Shown: positions 42,333 to 51,993 of the stretch, piece by piece
Layout of the letters: every line of letters begins with the position of its first letter
How positions within the stretch are numbered: position 1 is the first letter of the stretch
DNA from: Panicum virgatum
Lineage: Eukaryota > Streptophyta > Magnoliopsida > Poales > Poaceae
Direction of reading: 5' to 3'
NCBI RefSeq assembly: GCF_016808335.1
Contig: NC_053149.1
Coordinates: 33,756,087 to 33,820,086, forward strand
DNA: 64,000 nucleotides
Notes under the pieces: generated by a model
Databases searched by the model: none
The model's input: only the letters and a program-made list of their open reading frames with translations
Told to the model about the DNA's origin: nothing
Program-made: the position numbers and the translations under genes

Positions 42333-44701
42333 TTACTCTGCCAAGTTCTTCAGAATTTCCTCAGCGATTACTCCTGATTCTTTACAATACTCCTGGAATT
42401 TCTCATCAGAACAATCGGGAGCTATTCCTTTAACTATGGGAGCTAAATTAAACTGAGGCAAGTAAGACTTGACAACTCCTATCATGTGGATCAGGTAATT
42501 TTTGGAGGTAGCCGTCATGACATCAAAGATCTTCATGGGAGCCTCTTCTAAACGCTCCACCAAGGACCTCTTATTCGACGACCCCTCTTCAGAATCAACC
42601 ATGCCCACAATGACCCGAGCTGCTGCCACCAGTCGAATATGATCACCTGGAGAATCTGATGAAAGGATAATTCAGTGACTATTATTGACAATGCAATATC
42701 AAGACAACAGATCAAATACTCACAAGCTTGAGAAATTTGCAACTGTTCTTGAAGCTTTGACTTCTCTTCTTGGAGCTTTGATTTCTCTTCCTCGAAGCTC
42801 TTAATCTGCCGCTTCATGTCACAAACTTCTAGATGATGCTTTCGGTTTGCTTCATACATCTTGTTCCGAGCAGCAAGAGATTCATCTAGTTGTTTGGCAA
42901 TCAAGGCATTTTGCTGCTCCAAGGTTTTCCGGTTGTCGACAGTCTTATATAAAGCATGAGACTTCAAGAAAGACCGATTGGCAACATCCTGTATCATACA
43001 AGGAAAGATTGGTTAGATGTCACCAAACTACTCGACGCATGCAAGTGGCAACAGAGGAAGGCTAACCTTGGTATATTTGAAACACCATTGCATGGAATCT
43101 GCGAGCTTCTTCATATTCACCACAGACAACAATGGATCATCAAAGAGCTCCTTACCCAATTCTTCCTGGGTAGATTGAGGCATCTACTGAAAGCGCATTA
43201 GTCGAACAGTTGGGTTCTTTGACCCTTCAGCTTTGTCACTGCCACATCCAGCAGCGTTTGAAGTATCTTCACCAGCAGCAGCAGGAGTAGGTGCGGGTAC
43301 CTCAAGAGGCGGCTCCCTTGATGTCCCAGGTACGTCCACACTCAAGGAAGGAGTGGTCGAGTTCTTGATTAACCCAATTACTGGAGAATCAGGGGTGGAT
43401 CGAGTACTTGCTTCTGGACTACTCTCCATCCAGTTACGGAAGTCCTGGATCTGGTTTTTCTCCTGTACTGGAAGATATTGGATCCTAGCCAAGCAAGATT
43501 TTAAATAAGTCTGCTGAGGCAAACAGGATACAATTAAAGAATATCAGATTCTTACTGGCCAGCATCAACACGAGGTATCTTCCTCCGCAGCAAAGCTCTA
43601 GGAGCGGCCTTCCATTTCTTGCTATCATCAGAAGCAGCATCTACTGAAGTTGGAGGCATACAATGCCATGACTTATAATTTTTCTGCAAAAGAAGCAAGA
43701 GTCCATCAGAAGATAAAAACTTTAATTACAAGTACTCGGCGGTGTTTTTCAAACACTTACCCATGCATTTTCAGGAGGATTCTTGGCCCAGAAGAGTGTT
43801 GGGAGCTTCAAAGATTTGTCAAAGTTATCGAGTACTTTACAACATCTTCTGATTACATCAGAATGCGCCATTGGTTCTGGCGACGTTCTGGTAGCATCTT
43901 CTATCCCTTCATATCTAAAAGATGGATGTTGTCGATGCTGAAGTGGTTGGATCCGACGGCTCACAAAGGAGAAAACCACATGATCTCCGGTAACTCCCTT
44001 GTTTTTCACCTGTGCAATGACTCTAAGGAGGCACTCAACTTGTTGGCCACCAGGTCCAATACTTGTCTAGTTTTCTTGGACTTGGGGGCACCAGGAACTC
44101 TTTCTGGAAGAGGAGATTCAATGTTCCCGACATGAAACTAGAATTTCTTCCACTCGAGTCCTTTTCCCGCTGGATCATATGCTAAGTATTCGTCCCGAGT
44201 CTCAGGGCGGAGTATCAGTTCACATCCGCCAATGACGGCAGGTTTGCTGGCATTTGCGACGGGGACAAGGATGAAGAAATGTTGAAAAAGGTGAAAGTGG
44301 GGAAGAATGCCAAGGAATGCTTCACAGAAATGAGTAAAAATAGAAAGATACAAAATGGAATAGGGAGTTAGATGATGCAATTGGATTCCCCAGAATTCCA
44401 AAAGAGCATATAAAAATTCCGACACGGGAAGTGCAAGGCCACGTTCCACGAAATCACGGAATACAACGGTCTCGAGGGTACCTTCCATAGGGTAATCTTC
44501 TCCTGCTCCTGCACGCCATTGGATGACGCCCTGAGTTTGGAGGAGACCCAAATTCTCCAGTTCTTGCACCGCTGACTCGGACATTTTGCTTTTGTGCCAA
44601 CCCGTTGCAAGATTGGCAACTGCTTCTTCTTCAACCTTGGATTTGTCCTTCTTGGGAGCGGGCAAGTGTGGATCTGAATTTGACGGCGGCCAGGAGTTCA
44701 A
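42333..44701 (-). pseudogene. Antisense ORF of the Tat element (putative gypsy-type transposon domain, PF04195-like)
   Basis: On the minus strand, starting at 44701: MNSWPPSNSDPHLPAPKKDK, then a domain with VVFRDFVERGLALPVSEFLY and GIQLHHLTPYSILYLSIFTHF, the pattern of the Pfam family 'putative gypsy type transposon' (PF04195), which is known from the antisense strand of such elements. Then RRIQPLQHRQHPSFRYEGIED (about 43960-43890), a linker with PGTSREPPLEVPAP, a coiled coil with EEEKSKLQEEKSKLQEQLQI (about 42790-42735) and a helical end RLEEAPMKIFDVMT. Pieces are separated by stops that may be introns or damage; intron-like junctions occur near 43530 and 42990. Its role is unknown. Confidence 0.75.
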
Positions 44702-45210
44702 AGGGTAAAACCCTCAATGGTTACCAGACGGATTTATAAAGTTTCTGGTGGCAATTTTGTGAATATTTGGGAGATCAACAAATTCTTTCCCTTTCAGGGA
44801 AGTTTTCATTACTTATTCTTCTACGAGTTTTCTTTGATTCTTAAATCTAAATGGAGAGATTTAAATTCAAGACTCAGGGGCTGCGGGATATGTGTATCAG
44901 AGACTTATTTTTCAATTTTCTTGGAAAATAATGAAGCAAAAAGACTGAAGTGACCCTCAGCCTCATTCTGCGATTCAACCTAAGGCTCGAGGGCTACTCC
45001 ATATGGAGCGCGAGTACTTCGCGCACCATATATGATCAAAATTTCAAGGCTTGAGCACCTCACCGCCTCGGAGCAAGCAGAAGTACTTGGAGGACAACTC
45101 GACATATCTGAAGGAAGTCCCAGAAGACGTTCTGACTACTTGAAGTACTCGAAGATGCCTAGCCAAGTACTCAATGCCTACAGGACTTGGCTACGAAGAG
45201 CTCGGGGGCT

Positions 45211-45612
45211 TGTCAGACCCGGGGCAGCGGGACTGCTTATAGGCATAGAATATTCTAGAGTAAGGGATAGTTCATGGATGTACCTTACCTCTCTTGTAAC
45301 TACTCAGATAGGCGTAGAGCTAGCCGCAATACGAAGGAAACTACCCGATCATGCTGTAGTAGGACTCCAACTGTACTCGGCTAGGACTTTCCATGTAAAC
45401 ATGTCCCCCCGGATATATAAGGGTGGGCAGGTACCCCTTCGAAACATCAACAACACCTAAGGCAATACAAACCACCACACAGTATTACGCAACTCGCGGC
45501 CCGAACCTATCTAAATCTTTGTGTTCCTTGCACCATCGAGTTCCAGAGCAGTCGATCCCTACCTACAAATCTTACAGGTATCCCTGAGTAGGCTTGGCGG
45601 TAAACACCGACA
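45211..45612 (+). mobile_element. 3' LTR of the complete Tat element
   Basis: Preceded by the polypurine-like AGCTCGGGGGCT. Starts TGTCAGACCCGGGGCAGCGG and ends AAACACCGACA. Compared with the 5' LTR it lacks GGACGTAGG-type bases near 45480 and a few bases near 45577. Confidence 0.93.
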
Positions 45613-45617
45613 GGTGG

Positions 45618-46340
45618 TTTTGTCAGGAAATCTTTGAGTTCCTAGAATGCCTTAGAGGCATCTTCGTTCCACTTGAACTTGTCTAACTTCTTGGGAAGCT
45701 TGAAGAAAGGTAGACCCTTGTCATCGAGCCGGCTGATGAACCTGCTCAGGGCTGCCATGCATCTAGTTAGCCTCATCATGTCCTTTTTGCTCCTGGGAGG
45801 CTTCATGTACCTGATGGCATTGACCTTTGTGGGGTTGGCCTCGATGCCCCAGCTCCTGACTATGAAGCCGAGTAGTTTTCTTGAGGGGACACCGAATACG
45901 CACTTGGTTGGGTTATGTTTCCATTTGAATTTCCTGAGATTTTCAAATGTTTCAGTGAGGTCTGCAATGAACTGGTCATTGTATTTTGTCTTGACAATGA
46001 TGTCATCGACATAGGTCTCGGCGTTGCGCCCGATTTGCCCCTGGAGGCATCTCTGAATGATGTTTTGGTAAGTGGCACCTGCGTTCTTGAGGCCGAACGT
46101 CATGGTGTTGTAGTAGTAGGCCCCGAAGGGGGTGATGAAGGATGTCTTCTCTTCGTCCAACTTCTTTAGGGCTATTTGATGATACCCTGCGTAAAAAAAA
46201 AGATAGTAGAACGCACCCGGCCGTCGAGGCGATGACCTGGCTGATGCGGTGTAGAGAAAAGGGATCCTTAGGGTAGTATTTGTTGAGGTCGGTATAGTCA
46301 ACACACATTCTCCATTCACTGTTTTTCTTTTATACAAGGA
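45618..46340 (-). pseudogene. Older Tat element: reverse transcriptase (broken)
   Basis: Minus strand: MCVDYTDLNKYYPKDPFSLH, a damaged palm start, TPFGAYYYNTMTFGLKNAGATYQ, the active site ETYVDDIIVKTKYNDQF (about 46020-45975), LRKFKWKHNPTKCVFGVP, and the RNase H start LDKFKWNEDASKAF up to FLTK at the insertion point of the younger Tat element. It continues at 34782 on the other side. Confidence 0.88.
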
Positions 46341-47440
46341 CTAGGTTTGCCGGCCATTCTGGTGCGTGACTTCTCGGATGAAACTGGCAGCTCGAAACCA
46401 AGTTACTTGTACCCTAATCGCGTCATTTCGATCTTGCGCGAAGCGGCGGAGCCGTTACTTGACAGGTTCGCCTTTAGGGTTTAGGGTTTAGGGTTTGTCG
46501 AGATCTAAGGAGTGCTCAGCCTCCACCCTCTGGACACCTGGCATGTCAGAGGGCTTCCATGCGAAGATATCCCAATTGGCGCAGAGGAAAGAGGTGAGCG
46601 CGTCTTACTATGTCGAGTCGAGCTGGCCCCGATAACGGCGGTTTTGTGCGGCTCATCATCCCTGAGGACGATGGTCTTCGTCTGGTCGCGTGGCATCAGT
46701 TACGGGGATCAGCTGCTGATCCTTTGGTAGGTTCTTTGCTGCCTAGGCAACAAGAACCGTATTCTTGGATTGTTGCAGGGTATTGGAGAGCTTGATGTTT
46801 TTCGTCTCACATGAGTAGCATGTCTGTAGATTTTCATACACGAAGAGGATCCTTTGGGGGCCGGCATCTTTAGGAGAAGATACGTGTGGTTGGGGATCAC
46901 CATGCACTTGGCGAGAGCTAGCCTTCCCAGGATGGCATGGTGGAGGTCTCGAATTCAGCGGCCTCGAAGTTGATGTGCTCGGTATGATAGTTGTCCCAAG
47001 TACCGAAGGTTATGGGAAGGGTCACCCGGCCGACCAGAATTGACTCGGCACTAAGGATGATATCGTAGAAGGCCTAGTCCAAGGGGACTAGGGAGGTCAT
47101 GTCATACCCCATGCTCTACAAGGCGCTGGAGAAGATGATGTCGAGGCCGCTTCCTCCATGGAAGAGTACCTTGGCCAAGCAGACCTGGCTGACCATCGGG
47201 CTGACTACAAGGGGGTATGAACCTGGCTTAGGGAGGTGCACTCAGTGGGCGCACCGATCGAAGGTAATGGGCATCACTGACTAGCGCAGGGGTTCTACCG
47301 GGTGCCCACCGAGTTGACTTCTCGTTCATTGAGCTTCAGTCTACGCCGACACGTCGGCATGCCAGAGCCGCCGCAGATAAAGTTAACGACCCGATCTTCT
47401 TATTAGAAGTTCCATGGGGAATCTTCGAGCCGTTCTTCAT
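46341..47440 (-). pseudogene. Older Tat element: protease and linker (broken)
   Basis: Minus-strand text includes the protease active-site region GGSGLDIIFSSAL (about 47155-47110), LPITFGTWDNYHTEHINFEAA (about 47025-46965) and KCMVIPNHTYLLLKMPAPKG (about 46910-46850). Between protease and reverse transcriptase, NPKGEPVKQ can be read next to the TTTAGGG repeat. Many stops and frameshifts. Confidence 0.75.
46473..46496. repeat. (TTTAGGG)3 telomere-like repeat
   Basis: Three consecutive TTTAGGG units plus TTT. On the minus strand it lies where the Tat polyprotein has N-P-K-G (AACCCTAAAGG), so local expansion of a coding AACCCTAAA by slippage explains it better than telomere capture. Confidence 0.85.
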
Positions 47441-48747
47441 CCTACCGCCTAAGCGAGTTATGCCTGCGTGGGCGCCCCAGGGTCCTTCTTCCGCCACTCG
47501 GCCTGTCGCGGTCATCGCAACGGGGTCGTTTGGCGTCGTCGCCGTTGACCACGCTATTGGAGAGTGCGCTGCACTTCCAGACGGAGTGGTTCGCGTCCAT
47601 GTGCCATGGGCACATGCCGTCCAGTAGCCAGTCCAAATCCTCCTGGCTCGGGGCCTCGCTTGCGGTCCCAGCCCTTGGATGACTCAGTGCGATCATGCTT
47701 CTTGCCGTGGTGTGGTGGACGATCGTCGCGCCAACACTCTTGGCGATCGTCCCTTTGGCCGGGACGTTCAATAGGGTCTCGTCGGTTCTTGTGCCCATGA
47801 TGGGCTAGCTCAGCGTCCTTCATGTCGGTGTGCTTGTTGACGACAGCCATCATGTCGGAGACAGTCTTGGGGTTGCTCTCGAACATCTTCCTCCATAGGT
47901 CGATGCTATGGACGCCTTGGTGGAAGTGGTGGATGACGCCCCTTTCATCAACCTCCATAACCGTATTACAGTTAGGAAAGTACCGCTTGATGTAGTCGCG
48001 AGGGGATTCTTCAGATTGCTGGGTGACACTACCCAGATCCCATCTGGTTTTGGGACCCGGGCAGGAGGCATGGTAGTACTGGACGAAGGCATTGCTGAGA
48101 TCCTGCCAGGTGTTGATGGAGCCGGCAAGCAGCGCCTCGAGCCAATTGAGAGCCTGGCGGCTCATCATCCCCGGGAAGTAGGCCACCATGATGTTGTTGT
48201 CACCGTTTGCAGCTCGGAAGATGATGGAATAGGTGCACAGCCACGTCTTGGGGTCCAACTCACCGTCGAACATGACGATGCCGACCAGCTTGAAGGTAGC
48301 GGGCCACTGGATGGCCTGGAGTCGGTTGGAGAATGTGGAGAAGCCGTCGAGGTCGTTGCCGGGCTCGAGGTCGATGACGTCGGGTGCAGGTCATCGTGGC
48401 GAGTTGTTGCCCCGTCGACCACGGTTCTAATAGTCGGCATCGGGTGCGCCGTACTCCTCGTCATATTGACGACGCCGCTCTCGCTCGGTGGCGTCACATT
48501 CGCGGTGTCGGTTGTTGATGCGGAAACGAAGATCTTGTCGGTTGAGGTTGGGGCGGAGGTCATTTTGATCGACCTCCTCCCCGTGTTCGCCATGTCGTGC
48601 CGAGTGGCTACTCGACTGGGCGTAGTAGGCCAAGTTTGTCCTACGTAGATGTTGGGTCTGGGCTGCAGCAACGTGGAGATGAACACGCGCTGTCACGATC
48701 TCAGGAGTATCTTGCAGAGTTTCGAATACCTGGAATACGGCGGCCAT
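47441..48747 (-). pseudogene. Older Tat element gag (broken)
   Basis: Begins at minus-strand ATG 48747 (MAAVFQVFETLQDTPEIVTA), followed by an acidic/arginine-rich stretch. The capsid core reads FDGELDPKTWLCTYSIIFRA, MMSRQALNWLEALLAGSINTW and DYIKRYFPNCNTVMEV (48270-47980). An arginine-rich region (RDPIERPGQRDDRQECWRDD) and a zinc-knuckle-like CPWHMDANHSVWKC (about 47615-47575) follow. Frame breaks near 48280 and 47560. The 5' LTR that should precede it is missing; an Athila-type LTR fragment begins 20 bases away. Confidence 0.85.
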
Positions 48748-48767
48748 GTTTGCAGACGGGGTGGCTA

Positions 48768-49156
48768 TTGATAATTCTGAACTCTTACAGAGAAGTCCGC
48801 AAGCGCACGGAAATATCGATGTAGCACTTCACTGGGGGTATTCAGGGTATCTTGATTTCCACGGGGAACGGAGGTGTAACTGTCTTCTAACTAGATTGCC
48901 CAATGAAGGATAAGAGATAGAGGGGCCTTAGGGTAGTGTGGTTCTATTCTAAAGGATAGGTTCAAGGAAAGATAGACTTGGGTTCCCAAACATTTACTTC
49001 GGGCACCGGCACTCACCTGGTTTGCCATGCGAATCCGGTATCAGGTCTACTAACCAAGCCCGAACGTGGGAGAGTGCACTAACTACGAAGCAGCTTCGCA
49101 GCGGACGGATAGGGCTGTCACCACCGGCCGCCTACCCCTCTACACCGTGGAACACA
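48768..49156 (-). mobile_element. Athila-type LTR fragment, 3' part, minus strand
   Basis: On the minus strand: GGTGGTGACAGCCCTATCCG, CGAAGCTGCTTCGTAGTTAG (a hairpin-like phrase shared with LTR D), then AGATACCCTGAATACCCCC, AGTGAAGTGCTACATCGATA and CCGTGCGCTTGCGGA. The terminal ACCAACA is degraded (TATCAATA). It is cut at 49156 by the Copia LTR. Together with 1984-2309 it is one of two minus-strand copies of this family. Confidence 0.75.
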
Positions 49157-49479
49157 TGTAAGTGCATTTTGCCCCCTAAGTGGGTTTTGATGATAATGAC
49201 ACACACAATTAAGGAGCTAATGCGTTTATTGAGTTATGAGCAGGATTTAAAATCACTGAAATTGAAAAGAGCAATTAACGATGCCATATTTGCTACAGAG
49301 ACGATGCATGAGGTTCATTGAAGATCTTTATTAATTTCTATTTTGAATTGAGTATAGGAAGCACCGTACTATTAGGAGGGACACGAAAAGATAGTCTGGA
49401 GATGCCAAAGTGTCTAGATGGGAAGCTAATAACCCGATAAGACACCATGCAATCACTTGCACTTAACTCTGATTTTTTT

Positions 49480-51946
49480 AGTAGGGGTTGGAAGTTCCGA
49501 CCCCCATCGGAAGTGTTGTGGTTTTTCCGACAAAGGGTCCTCGGCCAGCAAGAAAATAGTGGGTCAGAAGTTCCGACCTAGGGTCAGAAGTTCTGACCCC
49601 TCATATCGGAGGTCCCATTAGTTTTCCGATAAAACCCTCTCGGCTTTAGTTATTTAATTTAACTTGTCAGAAGTTCCGACCTGGTGTTGAAGTTCTGACA
49701 AGCACATAAACTGCCAGCAACAGCTAGTTTTTGAGAGCTACCTATAAATACCCCTTCACCTCTTTCAGTTGGGGCTGCTGACTCCATGCATTCTAAACAC
49801 TCTCAAGCTTCCAAAACTTCTCCTCGTTCCCTCCAAGAGCTAATTGTTGACGGTCATTAAGTGCAAAATATGACCGTCAACTATACTCATTTAAGAAGAA
49901 AAACTATACCTCTTACTCGCATATTTGTATCACTAACCTAGCTCCACAGTTGTTTTCGAGAATTTATAATTCCAGGAGCACAAGTCCGGAATAAGACGAA
50001 AACACGACGAATACGCAGACAGAAGTCGCAGATGATCATGTCCTGCGTAACATGAGCAAAGGGGGCCCACAAACCAGACCAAACCGACCAACCAAGCCCC
50101 GGCACCGACCATCTAACATCAGGACCCACAGAGTAGTGAACCAGCAAAGGTCGGTGGGAATTGGCACCAAGGGGGGTCGGCCGACCCCGCCTGGCAGCCA
50201 AACAGGCTGAGTTTTGGCGGGAAGCTCAATCTTATCCTCCTAAAGGCGATTGACCATGTTTCCATGTTTTGGCGAGAACCGACCTCAAGCACTATAAAAG
50301 GGGCCTCCCACCACTCTCTCACACACACCACTTGGAAGCCTCTCTCTCTACACTCTCTTGTGACTTGTACTCCTTATGGTAGTGGAGCTAGGCTAGTACT
50401 TCATCTCTTAGCGAATCCAGTCGTCCTCGGGGTCGGCGAGCAATCCTTGGCCTCTGGTATGGCTTTGTATTCTGACTTTCTTTATGTTAATCATTCAGAG
50501 TTCGTTCTTGGTTATCTTGCTATGTTCGTAGCTTGTTTAGCCTTGATCTGTGCTTTATCAAGTTATAGTAGTTGCATGCTTAGACCAAATGATCTGGGTA
50601 AGGATATCGGTTCGTTGTGCTTTTGGGCTTGCCTTAACATCTTACCTATCCATTCGAAGGGTGGGGGCCCGGGGTGCTAGGGTAGTGACCTCATATGTGG
50701 GCATGGTGCCCGGGTATGCGGGATCCTTCGGATATGACGGTGCTCCACGGTGTGACTGGGGTAGACCGCAAGTGGTGACAGCCCTGTCGGTCCGCCGGGA
50801 AGGTGCTTCTCGGTTAGCGTACTCCCCGACATTCGGGTACGGTGTAGGAGTTCATGCAAAGATGAAACGGGACTGGATGTTCTCCAGTGCGGGTCATTCT
50901 CCCCGATGTCCCTAATTTCCCGGCACCTGCAGCTCTAAGCAACGCAGCTAACATAACTTATCCGCTAACATGATTAGTACAATAGGAATCTTTGCCTATG
51001 CTCCCACTAACCTTAGGATTGCTTGTTTATTCTTTATTCATGAGAGTTGGTTGTTCTGTGTGTGTCACATTACCCCTGATTATCCTTCATTTATCACTTA
51101 CCCCTGTACAGTCAGTGGTCTTCATCTTGCTCATACGAGTAAATACACTTTACACAACCTAGCCAACCCTTGGGAAAATATAAATAACGATACCCTGAAT
51201 ACTTCCGGGTGAGATGCTACAATGGTATATCCGTGCGCTTGCGGATCCTTCTGTAAATGTTAAGACATACCACACGGCATCTTCGAGGCACCGTTGCTAG
51301 GAACTAACCACTCCTAGTGGCGACGCTAAGAAATGCCAACACTAATCCTTGAGTGAATCCAAGCTAGGGGTTGGGTGTGATCTAGATTTGAGTGTGAGCT
51401 TGAGTTCTTGACTTGTGTGAGCAACCAAGTTCTTTTCGAAGCACTAGAAGCATCTCCAACGACTCAATTCGCGGTTGTTACTCTTGGAGCTTGCTCCTAG
51501 ATGGTTCGGCGTCGCCCATGGAGCGCCCTCTCTTGTGTGACTGCCCCGAGAAGTATGTATTACCCCATCCTTTGTGGACAAGTGCTAGTAAGTACTCAAT
51601 CCTCCTAAGTGGTTGATTGGGTGAGGAAGAGGGTTATAGGGCAACCCGGCTCTTTGTGTGCTCCTCAATGGAGACATAGCTTCCTTTTGTGGGAGTGAAC
51701 TTTGGGAACAAACTTTGTGTCACTTGCTTTACTTGTTCATATATTGTTCTTGTTGACCTAGAGTTTAACTTGTCCCGATCTACTCTCTTGAGTTGTTCTA
51801 GTTCACGAGATTATTGCAGGGTTGTCCACAAACACATTGGTCAATGTTTTATTCAAACAGGTTTTTCAATTTCATATTGGTTTTTGAATTTTGTTCAAAC
51901 TCTATTGTGGGGTCGGAACTTCCTTCACTGGGTCGGAAGTTCCGAC
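49480..51946. repeat. Array of GTCGGAAGTTCCGAC palindromes in the Copia LTR
   Basis: An odd palindrome CGGAA-G-TTCCG or a variant (CAGAAGTTCCGAC, CAGAAGTTCTGAC) recurs near 49487, 49564, 49582, 49670, 49688, 51914 and 51930; the array is interrupted by the solo LTR. Perfect palindromes and half-decayed ones are mixed. Confidence 0.75.
49845..51341 (+). mobile_element. Athila-type solo LTR with exact TSD (CTAAT)
   Basis: 1497 bp from TGTTGACGGTCATT to AAATGCCAACA. CTAAT flanks both sides (49840-49844 and 51342-51346). Terminal hairpin GTTGACGGTC...GACCGTCAAC in the first 37 bases. TATA box CTATAAAAGGGG at about 50292. The U5-like end has AATAACGATACCCTGAATAC, GGTGAGATGCTACAATGGTA and ATCCGTGCGCTTGCGGATCC (51220-51250). 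This is the most complete reference copy of the family in the window. Confidence 0.93.
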
Positions 51947-51993
51947 AGGGTTAACTTGTGCGAAGAATTTTTCAAGTATTGCAGGTTCGCATA

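Larger units (their letters stand above)
34788..45612 (+). mobile_element. Complete Tat-lineage (RIRE2-like) LTR element, 10.8 kb, nested in an older Tat element
   Basis: LTRs at 34788-35204 and 45211-45612, primer site at 35207, gag, protease, reverse transcriptase, RNase H, second RNase H and integrase on the plus strand, a 120-bp tandem array, an antisense ORF, a polypurine tract and the 3' LTR. Flanks are AGTGG (34783-34787) and GGTGG (45613-45617), a 5-bp TSD with one change; removing the element and one copy rejoins the host reading frame (FLTK|PLVLTAP, minus strand). By eye the two LTRs differ at about 15 sites plus two small indels over about 400 bp. At 1.3e-8 substitutions per site per year that is roughly 1.5 million years. 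Confidence 0.93.
49157..51993 (+). mobile_element. SIRE-type Copia LTR, 3'-truncated, split by a solo LTR
   Basis: Starts TGTAAGTGCATTTTGCCCCC, with GATGATAATGACACACACAA, as in SIRE/Maximus-type LTRs. The 49157-49844 part and the 51347-51993 part are one LTR interrupted by the solo LTR at 49845-51341. It holds seven copies of GGAAGTTCCGAC-type palindromes, both before (49480-49710) and at the end (51910-51945). The expected pyrimidine-rich 3' end is absent: at 51994 LTR D begins. TTATAAATAC-like promoter text (CTATAAATACCCC) is at about 49742. Confidence 0.75.
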
